From: Physcia stellaris
Taxonomy: Eukaryota; Ascomycota; Lecanoromycetes; Caliciales; Physciaceae
Length of the DNA stretch: 64,000 nucleotides
Reading direction: 5' to 3'
NCBI GenBank assembly: GCA_018902385.1
Contig: JABSSW010000013.1
Span: 682,001-746,000, forward strand
A program made the position numbers and the translations under genes. How positions within the stretch are numbered: position 1 is the first letter of the stretch; the number at the start of each line of letters is the position of its first letter. Below are positions 52,468-63,980 of the stretch, piece by piece. Under the pieces are notes generated by a model. It made no database searches and had not been told where the DNA came from. It worked only from the letters and a program-made list of their open reading frames with translations.

Positions 52468-54329
52468 ATGAGTGGCAGTATGACGAACAACATGAACAAC
52501 CTGACAACCCTGATCAAACGGTATGCTGCATATTTCCTTGAGGAACTGTCTCAGAGCTCTGCAGGGAACAAAATGGCGAAAGCAAACGTTCCAAATCTCC
52601 TCCTCTTCTTCTTCCAAGAAATCATGCCCGTAATACTGAGCTCTGAATTGTCGCTAACAATCCTCAAAAGGCTCGAGGCGGCAACCTCTCGACTCGAGGA
52701 CATGGTGCCGGACATGGATCAGTCAGCTGCCCCAAATGGTCTTTCCGCTTCGGATGAGGGTATCCCGACTCCTGGAAGCTCGAAACAATTAGGAGCATCA
52801 GACGCCCCTCGTAGTCCAGCACCATTACCTCCAGCAATCGACGACTTCGACTCGGTCATCAACGGGGATGTGACCAAATTTGTTACAATGAGTGAGCATA
52901 TTGGGGGCTTAGTTGCCGAACAGGTATTCCAATGCTGAACCTGACGGCTTTCGGAGATAGACCAGCTAATTGATACGCCTGCTCCAGTCTGCCGCTCTTC
53001 TTCGAGCCTTTGCCGCCCAACGAAAGTTCCTTATCATTACCACGAAATCCAAGAAACCAGATATTCAGTCCCAATTATATATGGAGATACTGAAAGAGCT
53101 TCAATCCAACATGGGTGCTGTCAACGACATTCGAGAAGCCAATCGACCCTCGCCACTATTTAATCACCTTACGACCGTTTCGGAGGGTATTGCTCTCCTT
53201 GGATGGATTACCGTTGTGCCAAAGCCCAGCGACTACATCACCGAAGCTCTGGATAGCGCACAATTCTACGGCAACAGGGTTATCAAGGACTACAAAGAAA
53301 AGTCCGCAGCCCCTTTCCCTTCCCTACGAACTGTACTCTAATCTACGATCTAGGGACCGAGCGCACGTTGAATGGGCCCAGGCCTTTTACCAAATCTTTC
53401 GGTCTCTTACCGCCTACGTAAAGCAACATTACCCCTCGGGCGTAACTTGGAACAAAGATGGCATCGACCCTGCGGACGCCCTCCGCGAAGTGCAGTCAGG
53501 CCAAAGCCATAAACAATCGGCCTCCTCAGCTCCAGGTCCACCTCCACCACCTCCGCTTCCAAACTTCGATAACGCCCCACCACCTCCTCCAATGCCACTT
53601 AACGGCACCTCCACCTCGAAAGGCAGCGCAGACATGGGCGCCGTATTCTCCCAGATCTCTTCCGGCGACAGCGTAACCTCACACCTCCGCAAAGTCGACC
53701 CTTCAACCCAAACGCACAAAAACCCTTCCCTGCGCGCTTCCTCCGCCGTTCCCTCCGGGCCCGTCCGCTCATCCTCCCAGACCTCCACAGGCAGTAAATC
53801 GCCGCTACCCGGCAAAAAGCCCAAACCAGAAAGCATGCGGACCAAGAAGCCCGCGCGCAAAACGCTCGACGGCAACAAATGGATCATCGAATACTTCGAC
53901 TCCCCCTCGGAAATCGTCGAGATAACCGCCTCAATCAACCACTCCGTCCTCATCAGCCGCTGCACAAAGACCACCATCCGCATCACCGGCAAAGCAAACG
54001 CCATCTCCCTCGACAACTGCCTATCCACCTCCCTCGTGATCGACTCCCTCGTCTCCGCCGTCGATGTCATCAAGAGCCCGAAGTTCGAGCTACAGGTGCT
54101 GGGCGTGCTGCCGACGATCATGCTCGACCAGGTGGACGGCGCGGCGATCGTGTTGAGCAAGGAGAGTTTGCGCACGGAGGTCTTTACGAGTTTGTGTACG
54201 GGCGTTAATGTGGTTCTGCCTGGGGAGAGGGAGGAGGATGATTATGTGGAGAGGGCGGTGCCGGAGCAGATGAAGCATGTGGTGCGAGGGGGGCAGTTGG
54301 TTAGTGAGATTGTGGAGCATGCTGGGTAG
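52468..54329 (+). CDS. srv2: Adenylyl cyclase-associated protein (CAP/Srv2)
   Basis: CAP recycles actin monomers with cofilin and, in yeasts, binds adenylyl cyclase. Four exons (introns 52521-52670, 52924-52987, 53302-53353) give 531 residues. The N-terminus NNLTTLIKRLEAATSRLEDM is the oligomerising, cyclase-binding helix and exists only after removal of intron 1. The helical folded domain includes HIGGLVAEQSAALLRAFAAQRKFL and AQFYGNRVIKDYKEKDRAHVEWAQAF. Proline-rich segments PGPPPPPPLP and APPPPPMP bind profilin or SH3 domains. The C-terminal CARP beta-helix reads ISRCTKTTIRITGKANAISLDNC and ends QLVSEIVEHAG. All key parts are present. Confidence 0.96.
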
Positions 54330-54892
54330 AGAGGTCGATGGGAATGGGTGCATAGGATGTGTAAGGCATAGCGCGTCTGGGTTCGGGCGGGAGGTGTGCA
54401 GTAGTACGAGAGCATTTGGGTGGTGGTGGTTATGTGAAGATCTTGGTGGCTAGCGGCTACTTTGTTCTAGTATAAGCTTAGAAGTTTTGTAATCAAAATG
54501 TAGCAATCGTTGGATCAGAGAAGCTACGATGTGTGTTACTGGATTGATGCTTGTTGGTCATGAAGTAGCTATGTACAAGAGTAATTGATATTTTAATCAT
54601 CGGTTCCATATTTTATTTATCAGTGCAGCACCGTAGCCAACATTGACGTTTTCTGCAGACGAGCACACCCGGACTTACAGGTCCTCATACGAGTTTAGCA
54701 ATTGTCAATAGACGTTCTCTCAAGTCTACAATCATCTCTCATAGAGTAGTCCAACGTCTCTCACAGAGATTCACGTCATTTTTTCATGTCTCTAGCCGAG
54801 GAGACATTTTGCTCCTCTTCTCTCCTGTGATTCTCTCCCTGATAGAATGAGTTGGCCAGGTCGATCATTTCACCAAACACGGGACTCCAACG
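54330..54892. other. Convergent intergenic region
   Basis: 3' space between CAP and La genes; nothing coding is supported. Confidence 0.5.
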
Positions 54893-56580
54893 TCATGAGG
54901 CCTCGTCGTCAGCGACCTTAGCCGCCTTTGCACGAGTCCCTTCATCCGCGCCGCCGTCGTCATCTTGCCTAGCACGCTTCTTGCTCTTCTCAGCGGAGGG
55001 TGCAGGTACAGAAAGCGGAGATTCAGACGGTGCGGGTGCGGAGGGTGCAGACACTGAGGCTGCCACGGCGGTCATAGCATCCGCGATTTTCTGCGCCTTG
55101 GGGTAGTTGCGCTCCAACGCGTCGGCCCCATCGTCCTCTCTAGGACGTTTCTTGGATGCTTGGGTAGGAGAGGTTGCGTCCGTCATGGCCGTATCAGTGG
55201 GTTCACTGATGGCAGACGTCGTAGGCTTTGTTGGGGTTTCTAATTTAGATGCCTTGGGTGGGCTGGTTGACTCTATCGTTGGGGCTTTACGGTCGCTGTT
55301 CGAATGGTTAGTACTGCAAAATAGGAAATGTAAAATTGTAAAAGCGTACTGATCGTTTCGTCGCTCGTTATTCCTATCCCTACCACGACCTCCTCCCCGT
55401 CGGTCTCCGCGGCCTCGCTGACCTGAGCTACCAAAGCCTCTACGATTACCTCTACGATCTTTTCGATCACGGTCATCTCGGAAGCCGTTTGCTTGGTCTT
55501 CATCTCGTCGAGTCTTCCAGTCGCGGTTGTCGGAGCCACCGCGTCTATTGCCGTAATTGTCTTTCGATGACCCTTGATCCTTAGCTTTGATTCTGCCGGC
55601 AGCGATCTCATCGACCTTTTCGTCACAGTACTGCTTCTTGCTCTTGATCAAAAGCTCCTTTCCTCTCCATTTAGGTTTAGGGTCCAGAGCTAGGAAATTC
55701 TTCTGGGTCTCTTCCGTGTCGAACTCAACAAATACACTACCCTTGAATATTTTCTCATCAGTTCGTCTCAGTCGGACACTATTTGTCGTCCCAAACTCGG
55801 AGAAAAAGGCTTCGACGTCGAATTGCGTCCCGGGTTCCTCAGCCCCAAAGCCCTTAGCGTAGACACTTTTGGCCATGGCTTTGTCCTCGTAGACTTTTTG
55901 AATTTCCACCAAGGGCTTGTCCTTGACCTCATCAGATAGAGGATACTTCCGCTTGATGCAGCTGTCATTGTCGACTAGGTCAAGGGTAGTGCTGTCTCTT
56001 AGAGCAGCGACGACGGCAGACAATGGCTGGAAATGTTGCATACGCTTAAAGGAGTGAATGATGCTGATTGGCACTGGAAGGTTGCTATGGCCGCCAACAC
56101 GCTCGAAGAGGAACTTATCGACTAGTAGATTAGAGTCGGAGAAGTAGAATTCGACCTTTTCTAAAGTCAGCGCGGAGTCTACCCTACGGCGAGGGTGAGT
56201 TGCACCTGCTTGCGGATTTCAACTGGATCACTGCTCTCCTCTTGACTAGTCAGGTCAGACTTGATGTTGCGTCGGTAACTTTGGGAGCCCCCCCGACCAC
56301 CTCGACCTCGATCTTTATAACGACTGTTGTATGAACGAGCTTCTTGGACTCTCTTAGACGGGGTTTCGCTTTCAGCGTCACCATTAGTCGATGGGGCTTT
56401 TGGCTCTGAGCTCTTCTCTTCTAATTTATTCTGAGTCGTCGCGGGAGGGTCGTCCTTTTCCTCGATAGAATTCTCCTCAGGAGTAGTGGTTTTCTCGGCG
56501 ATAGGTGTAGTGGTAGTTTCGGCAGCAAGCTTCTCAGCCACTGCTATTTGCTCCGCCGGTACGATCTCAGCTTCGGCCAT
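54893..56580 (-). CDS. lhp1: La-type RNA-binding protein (Lhp1 homologue)
   Basis: La proteins bind the 3' UUU end of RNA polymerase III transcripts in the nucleus. Three exons (introns 56156-56205 and 55296-55349, the latter with a TACTAAC branch) give 527 residues from the ATG at 56580. Order of parts: acidic/Thr-rich N-tail; RG-rich patch (YKDRGRGGRGG); La motif (IRKQVEFYFSDSNLLVDKFL, IIHSFKRMQ); RRM (SVYAKGFG as RNP2-like, GSVFVEFDTEE as RNP1-like); then a long Arg/Gly/Asp region; and an acidic tail with two KKR-R basic patches (KKRPRED and KKRARQDDD) that may be nuclear signals. The RGG boxes on both sides of the La module are more extensive than in yeast Lhp1. Confidence 0.93.
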
Positions 56581-56937
56581 GTTTGCGGGACTTTGGAGAA
56601 TCTCGGGTGCTCGATAGGGGGGTGACTCAAGCTCAATGATAGCTCCAAACTCGGTCAAGATGATGTCGCAGTCCGCTTAAGTTTAGTTCAGAGACGATGC
56701 TGTTGATTGATTAATTGATTGATCCGATACAGTCTTCTCATGGAGTTAATTGAGAGCAGATGCAGATGAATGGATTAATTGTGAAATTTTGAGTCGAGTG
56801 AAGCAGATGCTGTGAAGCTTGTCCGCCGAGGCAAATCAAGCGAGGTTTCGAGCGGGGCAATTCCGCCTGGACCCTGAGATCACTCTAGACTTTTGGATGT
56901 TTCCAGTGCGCTTCATGATCAATGCAAAGAAATAAAT
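56581..56937. promoter_or_regulatory. Divergent promoter between the La gene and uS4m
   Basis: About 360 bases between start codons. It holds a short TTGATTGATTAATTGATTGAT repeat near 56705 and no coding region. Confidence 0.5.
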
Positions 56938-58299
56938 ATGCGGAATCGATTTCATGGCTTGAAAAAGATAGTATGCTATACAATCTATCATTGGACATGG
57001 TGTGCGCTCCAGAAGCCTTTACTAACATACTCTAGAAACTTCGACAATCATGGAACAAATACAATCTCTACAATCTTTCGCGGATCGAAGCACCCAACAC
57101 CCTGAACAGGACATTTTACCAGCAAAAATGGTCGGCCAAATCTATGACAAGAGCATACCATGGAGAGACCGTTCGAGAAAAGCAATGGCAGAGAATGTTC
57201 CGGCCTTATATTCGCTCAGTCGTGCCAATGGATCATACCTATCTGGGCAAGACGGATGGCTCAGATGAAGCGGCAGGCCGGGGCTCAGGCAGAGATGTCG
57301 GACCCGACCAAAAGGCGAAAAAGCCTCAGAGGACCCCATACATGAACATGGTCTATGCCGAGTTAGAGAGAAGGCTGGACACTGCGATCTTCAGGGCGTT
57401 GTTTGCGAGCAGTGCCAGACAGGCCAGACAGTTCGTCGTACATGGCTACGTCAAAGTCAATGGAAAGAAGGTAAATGGCTATAGCTAGAATATCCACGAT
57501 GGGGTATTGACTTATTTGGCAGATGATCTACCCAGGCTACCGACTGAACCCAGGGGACATGTTCCAAGTCGAGCCCAACCGAGTCCTATTCGCCACCGGC
57601 GCCCCGAAAGACAAGCGAGAACGCCGCGCCAGCCGAGTCTATCGCTCAAAACTTTCCTCCAAGGAGAAAGAGGAAGACTCAGAAGAAATCCCAACGTCCA
57701 AAGCCATCCCATCCCCAGATCCCCCTTCGCCTAAAAATCCCGATAATATCCTCACCCAGCTCCTCTCCCAAGCCAAAACCATCCTCGCCAAACCATCCGC
57801 CGACCTCACCGCAAAACGCAAACAGAACCTGCGAGCCTTCCAACAGACCCTCAAACGCACCATCTCCCGCCCCAACTCACTGACCGACAGCATCGACGCC
57901 CAGCTCCAAGAAATGGCTCACAAACTCAACATCTCCCTCCCCGAAGACCTCACCGAACCCGACGCCCACGACTCCCCTGCGCCAGTGCCCTCAGCTACCA
58001 ACGAAGTCGCCAAAACCAGAGCCATCTCCGACGCCGAGAAAAGCTTACTGAAGAAAGCAATACTGGATGCAAGGGAAAATCCCATCGATCCCAGTAAGCC
58101 CTACGCGACACCGTGGCGGCCGAGGGAGTACATGAGTGCTTTTGCGTTTGTGCCACGGTATTTGGAGGTGCATCATAAGGTTTGCAGTGCGGTGTATCTG
58201 CGGCATCCGGTCGCGAGACCGGGGTTGGCGGAGGTGCCGACGCCGTATAATATTGAGCAGAATGGTTTGGCTTTCAATTGGTATTTGAGGAGGAGATAG
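56938..58299 (+). CDS. nam9: Mitochondrial small ribosomal subunit protein uS4m (Nam9)
   Basis: Exons 56938-56970, 57036-57470 and 57523-58299 give 414 residues. The 11-codon first exon encodes [11 protein letters not shown] and splices to [21 protein letters not shown], the conserved Nam9 start. The S4 RNA-binding domain is [46 protein letters not shown], crossing intron 2. A fungal-specific charged insert follows, with the typical C-terminus [16 protein letters not shown] and [18 protein letters not shown]. It acts in the mitoribosomal small subunit. Nearby genes (mL44, a PPR protein) also serve mitochondrial expression. Confidence 0.95.
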
Positions 58300-58748
58300 G
58301 GTTTTGTGGGGGCTTGTATTTATGGGGAGGAGCATTGATGGGGGCATTTAGCTGTATCCGTTCTTAGATGCATGGTTTGCTGGATTCAGTGTAGACTAAT
58401 AGCATACTTCGGCGTCATGACATAGCTGAGGGATTCGTCGAAATATTTGCTGACTGTTGTCGGATCTTGAGAGACAAAGAGGCCTTTCTTCCTAGAAAAA
58501 GAATGACAGCATCAAGCCCAAAGGCTCATGAGAAGCAAATAAAAAGTCTGGGTGAGTTACTCGTCTTTTCGTTTCATCCGATAGTTTCGAATCACATGAT
58601 GGTTAGCTCAGACGTAAAGAAAGCAAGTCGAAGAGAAGTAATATGTCCGAGCTGTATTATCAACCCTTGAGTTGTTAGAACGGATTTGAGAACATTATAT
58701 TTACCACATCCTTGGCCCTTTAATATTTACAAGCTCTTGACTCGCATC
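58300..58748. other. Convergent intergenic region
   Basis: 3' space between uS4m and the PPR gene; nothing coding seen. Confidence 0.5.
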
Positions 58749-60512
58749 CTACCGCTCCTCTCCCTCCCTCTCCGCATTTTCCTCATTTCCATTCCCCTTC
58801 CACTGCCCGACCCGCTTCCCCCAATGAAAGTGCATCAAATACGACATCCGCCGCTCATCGAACCCTCTCTCATGCACAAGTCCCCAAACCCTCTGATCCG
58901 CCATCTCACAGCCCGCGGCCCCCAGCACCTTCAGCGTCTTCCGCCTCGGCCACCAATCCATCATCTTCATCTCCTCAAAATACCGCCAGGCAGTTTCAAA
59001 CCCACCATCTGCCTCACCCTGCGCGCTGAGGCAGTTCAGGATCAGTCGGTCGTAGGTCAGCGCGTTGGGGGGGATGTTCAAGGCCAGCATCTCCGAGGCG
59101 AGGAACATGGCGAGGTCTTTCCGTCGCGCTTGGCTGCAGCCGCGCAGGAGCGTGTTGAAGGTCGAGGTGTCCGGGCCTGAAGGGATGAGCATATGCATGG
59201 ATTTGTAAATTTCGAGCGCGGACCCGAGGTCGTTGTAGTGGATGTAGCCTTCGAGGACTACATTGACCGCCGCGTGGGGTATGGGCCGATCTTCCTCCTT
59301 GAGCTGACGCAGGATTTGTAGAGATTCTGCTGGTCGCCCGTAGTCATCGCAGAGATAAAGGAAGATTGAGCGGGTGGAGCTTTCGGCGGGAGGGACGCGC
59401 GATTGGAGCATGACGGAGAGGACTGTGAAGGCGGCTTTGAGGTTGTTGGATCCGAGCCAGGATTCGAGGAGGGCTTCGTAGTGGTGGTGTTCGAAGGTTG
59501 TTTTCCTCTTACTGAGGATGTGGAGGACGGATGTTGCGAGCTTATCGTCGCCGTGCCGGGCTGCGGTGTTCAGAACATTGATACAGATCCCGGATGGAGG
59601 GTTGATGTAACCTGTTTCGAGTTGGTTGCGCCAGACGAAGGCGACTGTGTCGTGGTGGAAAGAACGGCTAGCGCTGTCGAAGAGATGGTACCAGAGTAAT
59701 GCCGAGATGTCGGCTTCGCCGGAGAAATACCTACGCTGCATGACTTTTAGAGCTTCGTCGAACTCGCCGATGTCGCACAAATTATACACGAGCGTGTCGT
59801 ATAGCCAGGACTCAATCTTGATTCCTTGTTGTTCAACAACGCTCAGGTTGTTCATGGCGATCTCCAATTGACGATCTCGGATTAAGCCAGCTATGACATC
59901 GTGCCAGCCATCTGCAGTGAGAGTGAACCATCTTTGATACAACTTCTCCAGGATCTCTGTGCGAAGAAGATAGTCGGGATGAATTGAGAGAACTTTCAAA
60001 GCGGCATGGTAGACGGCAGAATCTGGGGGAATGCCTTCCTCCACCATCTCCTGTAGCAAGCTTGATACCTCATTAGGCGATCCATACTGGGTATTTGTAT
60101 TTGCTAGTATCATAGCGTAATATAGCTGCAGACTGGGCTTCTCTCCACGGCCCTTTACCAAAATCTTGACGTATTCTCGCGCGCGGCCATAATCGCCTTG
60201 ATTAGCTGCCTGTCGCAGCTCCACGTAGGCATCCTTGGTACTCAGATTTGGTATCGCATGAGCTCTGGAGAGCAGTGGCCATTTGTCTGCTTTCCTAGAT
60301 TCCGCTGATCTGGGCCGTAAGCCTGGTCTGAAAGTTTCACTCCAAGCGAGAGGGTCGGGAGCAAAATCAACATATTGTGTCTTCTGTGACTGGCTCCGGT
60401 GCTGGCTAAGAGTCTTCGCCCTTATCAGTGGACGGACTATCGGGGCCGACAAGGTTCTGCGAAAGGACGGGCAGAGACAATGCCATAGTCCATCGAATTG
60501 CGCAGGTGGCAT
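58749..60512 (-). CDS. Mitochondrial pentatricopeptide-repeat (PPR) protein
   Basis: Intron-free, 587 residues. The N-terminus is Arg/Ser-rich and poor in acids up to residue 50 (FRRTLSAPIVRPLIRAK), like a mitochondrial presequence. The rest is helix-turn-helix repeats of about 35 residues, for example SWLYDTLVYNLCDIGEFDEALKVMQ, HAAVNVVLEGYIHYNDLGSALEIYKSM and STFNTLLRGCSQARRKDLAMFLASEM, matching the PPR consensus. Such proteins bind organellar RNA to stabilise or translate specific mRNAs. Which transcript is unknown. It is head to head with VPS52 (about 190 bases), and the pair probably shares a promoter. Confidence 0.87.
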   Translation of the reverse strand: MPPAQFDGLWHCLCPSFRRTLSAPIVRPLIRAKTLSQHRSQSQKTQYVDFAPDPLAWSETFRPGLRPRSAESRKADKWPLLSRAHAIPNLSTKDAYVELRQAANQGDYGRAREYVKILVKGRGEKPSLQLYYAMILANTNTQYGSPNEVSSLLQEMVEEGIPPDSAVYHAALKVLSIHPDYLLRTEILEKLYQRWFTLTADGWHDVIAGLIRDRQLEIAMNNLSVVEQQGIKIESWLYDTLVYNLCDIGEFDEALKVMQRRYFSGEADISALLWYHLFDSASRSFHHDTVAFVWRNQLETGYINPPSGICINVLNTAARHGDDKLATSVLHILSKRKTTFEHHHYEALLESWLGSNNLKAAFTVLSVMLQSRVPPAESSTRSIFLYLCDDYGRPAESLQILRQLKEEDRPIPHAAVNVVLEGYIHYNDLGSALEIYKSMHMLIPSGPDTSTFNTLLRGCSQARRKDLAMFLASEMLALNIPPNALTYDRLILNCLSAQGEADGGFETAWRYFEEMKMMDWWPRRKTLKVLGAAGCEMADQRVWGLVHERGFDERRMSYLMHFHWGKRVGQWKGNGNEENAEREGEER

Positions 60513-60699
60513 TGAAGTGGATAAAAGCGATTTGAACGAATTCGGCGTTAGGGCTTCATCTGCTCCGGCGGCTGAGTCGCTAAATGCGCGTAATCCGCTT
60601 ACACTTTCCTAGCTGGACCTTCTAGATACCGCGGCTATCAGACTTCCAGATATAACACATCTTACAACATTGAATGCGACCCGAGCAAGCGCTTGGAAA

Positions 60700-62867
60700 A
60701 TGTGGCTAGATCGATTCTCGGGCCACTCTACCCCTTCACAGTCGCCTCCGCCTCCAGTGAACAGAAATCACCCTCCAGGTCCAGCTCGACGCCCTAGCCA
60801 GCTTGGACCAGGGCTTCCACAGCGACCAGGATATGGTCCGCGGACGTCATCGTTAAATCCTGGCTCCAGGGCTAACAATTCGACAACCTCTGTCAACTCA
60901 CAAAGGCTACATAACGGATCTACGCTGAAGCATGAGGTCACTCCTCCGGCTGATTTCTCGGACTCTTTGGAGATATTAGAGAGAATTGTTGGAAGAAAAC
61001 TACCACAAGACGATAAAACGTCAGTAATTCCGGATGAAAATGGAATATTGGAGAAACCTTCGGAGCTTCTAGTAGATGTAGACTTCGGTGGCCTGAGTCT
61101 GGAAGATTTTGCGCATCAAGCAACATCAAAATCAAAGATATATTCAGAAGTTGATAATCTCAATACTTCACAGACTTTCGAGGAATGTGAGTGCGTATGC
61201 GCCATCTCTTCGCTGTTTTCTTCAAGCTAAGTACTTCCAGATGAAAGGGAGAAAGACAAATTCGAGGATCTGCATCGATCAATAGTTGTGTGTAGGCCTA
61301 AAATGTGTTGAACGAAACATGTATTTACATAACCAGGCTTGTGATGATGTCCTCAAATCAGTCGAAACCTCTCTTACAAGCTTTCAAAAAGATCTTGGTA
61401 CGGTATCTGCCGAAATCGAGACCCTGCAGTCACGATCAACTACTCTGAACACCAGGCTTGAAAACCGGAGGGTTGTCGAAAAGCTTCTTGGGCCCGCTGT
61501 AGAAGAAATATCGATTGCTCCAGCCGTAGTGAAAACCATCTCTGAAGGCCCCATCGATCCTGAATGGGTGAAGGCACTCACAGAGTTGGAAAGGAGGACG
61601 AAGGCCATCGATGGTAAATTGAAAAGCTCCGAGCCGGTTTTAGCGGCCACAGATATTAAACCTCTCCTTGACAATCTCACTAATAAGGTCAGAAACAATT
61701 TGAAAGCTCTGTTTCCGGACATCATCACTTACCAATGACCAGGCTATTGAACGAATACGGGATTTCTTAGTATCACAAATCAAAGCCTTGCGTTCACCTA
61801 GTATGAACGCTCAAATCATTCAACAACAGAGTTTCCTCAAACACAGGGAACTCTACGCCTTCTTAGCTCGACATCACGCCCAGCTCGCCGAAGAAATCGG
61901 CCAGGCCTACATCAACACCATGCGATGGTACTACCTCAGCAACTTCACCCGCTACCGCCAAGCCCTCGAAAAGCTCCCCCTTTTCACGGTCGACAAGCAA
62001 GACGCCCTAGGCAACGACCCATCCACAACCTCCAAACCAACCCAACCATCGCACGACCCGCTCTCCCTAGGCCGGCGCATCGACATCCTCAGACGCTCCA
62101 ACCCTAACGCCCTAACCTCCTACCTAGCCTCCGAATCCAAATCCCCAAACTACCTCGAAACGCCCTTCTCCAACTTCTGCCTCGCACTAATCGACAACGC
62201 AACGGCAGAATACACCTTCCTAACCACATTCTTCTCCCCCTCCCAATCCTACCACCAAATCTCCCGCTCCTTCTCCTCCATCTTCTCGCCCACCTTCGCC
62301 CTCGGCACCGCCTACACAAAAGCCCTCACCGAAACCACCTACGACAGCCTCGGCCTCCTCCTCTGCGTGCGCCTGAATCAGCACGGCGCCTTCGAGCTGC
62401 AGCGCCGCAAAATCCCCGTCGCGGACGGCTACATCAACGCCACGAACATGCTCCTCTGGCCCCGCTTCCAGCTCGCCATGGACGCCCAGCACGACTCCAT
62501 CCGCCGCGCCACCTCCTCCCTTTCCTCAACCGCCCGCGCGCTCTCCTCCCTCGGCTCCTCGTCCTCCGCGCAATCCACCGCGCCGACGCCCCTGACGCAG
62601 CGCTTTGGACTGCTGCTGCAGGGCATCCTAGCGTTGAGCGCGGAACATGGCGCCGAGGAGAGCGAGCCTGTGGGGAATAGTGTGGGGAGATTGATTGGGG
62701 AGATGGAGGCTTATTTGGGGAAGGCGGCGAGGGGACTGCAGGCGGGAAGGAGGGAGAGGTTTTTGAGCAGTAATTGGAGCCTTGTGAGGACTATTGTGGG
62801 GGATGGGGGTGGGCGCTTGGGGGAGGGGGTTAGGGAGCGGTTGGAGGGATTGAGGGATGGGGTGTGA
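60700..62867 (+). CDS. vps52: GARP complex subunit VPS52
   Basis: VPS52 tethers endosome-derived vesicles at the trans-Golgi with VPS51, 53 and 54. Four exons (introns 61187-61240, 61288-61336, 61688-61742) give 669 residues. A Pro/Ser-rich N-tail leads to the conserved ERIVGRKL and VDFGGLSLEDFA. The coiled coil EREKDKFEDLHRSIVACDDVLKSVETSL crosses two introns. Next come LQSRSTTLNTRLENRR and the hallmark AQIIQQQSFLKHRELYAFLARHH. The C-terminal domain includes NATAEYTFLTTFF and NATNMLLWPRF. All three introns are 49-55 nt, and splicing restores the family sequence exactly. The first in-frame ATG is at 60700. Confidence 0.95.
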
Positions 62868-63671
62868 GGTTTTTTTTGGGGGAGGGGGTGGGCGAGTGGG
62901 ATTTTGGTATGAGTGGTTCTGGGTGGCGAGAGGAGGAATATGAGTGAGAGATTTGAAGGGGTACAGAAATTTCAATGATTATGTAGCTACTTAGACTGCG
63001 GATTGTTGTGGATGACTGTTCCCTCTGAGTAGCCAAGTTCCCCAATGGAAAATCGAAACCTGGCCTTCTACCTCGCTCACCATTTTATGCCCTTACACAT
63101 TATTCTCTCCTTTCACACTCCTATCCAGGCTCAACCCCAACTCCACATCTCGAAAACACCTCGGAAACTTAAACGCCCCTTTCAAAACCATCTCTTGGTT
63201 TTGGCTGAACAGCTGGCAGGGTATGTTCCCTATGTGCTTAGTACAAGAGCAGGTCACATACAAACTCAGAAGGACGATGAAAACACAATAGTGAGTGCAG
63301 AAACTCATCATGTAATTTGAAACAAATTGACAACAAAAGCAGTGATATCCAATTAATAAAAAAAAGTTGGAAGATCTGACCAATGATTCAAAACATTTTT
63401 GTATCTCGAATAAATTTACTAGATGGGTTCGCTCGGGTCCTCCTCCCCGTGGTAAAAGCTTGGAAAACAGGGCCTCCCGAAAAAAGAAGAAGGAAAAAAC
63501 CCTCGGAAATCCACCCAAACCTGCCATGATTCATACAAGGAAACCCAAAACCCCAGAGACCATCGCCCGAACTCCTGACGCTTTCCCAGCTGTATGTGCT
63601 CATATGGTACACTCAAAGTCTCCTTGCACCTCCCACGCCCACCAACCCAACTTCCTACCCACTGCAACTCC
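62868..63671. other. Intergenic region
   Basis: About 800 bases with unsupported frames only, including a low-complexity Phe-rich one on the minus strand. It lies between the ends of two convergent genes. Confidence 0.5.
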
Positions 63672-63980
63672 CTAGTATATCCTACCCAGCAGTGGGACCG
63701 GATTTATCGCATTCAGCGAGAACTCCTCAATACTCTTCGCATCCTCGATCTCACTACCCATCAACGTCCCCAGTCCATCCTGGCTAATCCGCGGACTGGT
63801 GCTGACGACGCTACTATCTGGCGTATCCTCTATAACGGTGGTATATCCCGGTGGTAGCGTCCCCTCGCTCTCATACCCTGGAAGCGTGCACATACTCTGT
63901 CTCCTCCTCCTCCTACGCTCTGAACTCTCGCTTTCGCTGTCGTAGAGGAAGTCATTGCGACCCTCCTCCGCAGCCGCCAT
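63672..63980 (-). CDS. Small protein with PPxY motif
   Basis: Frame of 102 residues from the ATG at 63980, complete in the window unless 5' exons exist beyond it. An acidic start with DFLYDSESESS is followed by a run of Arg (ERRRRRRQ), then LPGYESEGTLPPGYTTVIED and a polar Ser/Asp-rich end. PPGY fits the PY motif bound by WW domains of Nedd4/Rsp5 ubiquitin ligases, and LPGY precedes it. No domain is recognised; it may be an adaptor or simply a short orphan. Confidence 0.55.
   Translation of the reverse strand: MAAAEEGRNDFLYDSESESSERRRRRRQSMCTLPGYESEGTLPPGYTTVIEDTPDSSVVSTSPRISQDGLGTLMGSEIEDAKSIEEFSLNAINPVPLLGRIY

Noticed and set aside
53429-54175. 248-residue minus frame inside the CAP gene
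   Set aside because: Antisense shadow of the proline-rich and CARP-coding exon; Gly/Ser-rich by codon bias only.
63093-63527. 144-residue Phe-rich minus frame
   Set aside because: Low-complexity translation of A-rich DNA downstream of two genes; no domain.
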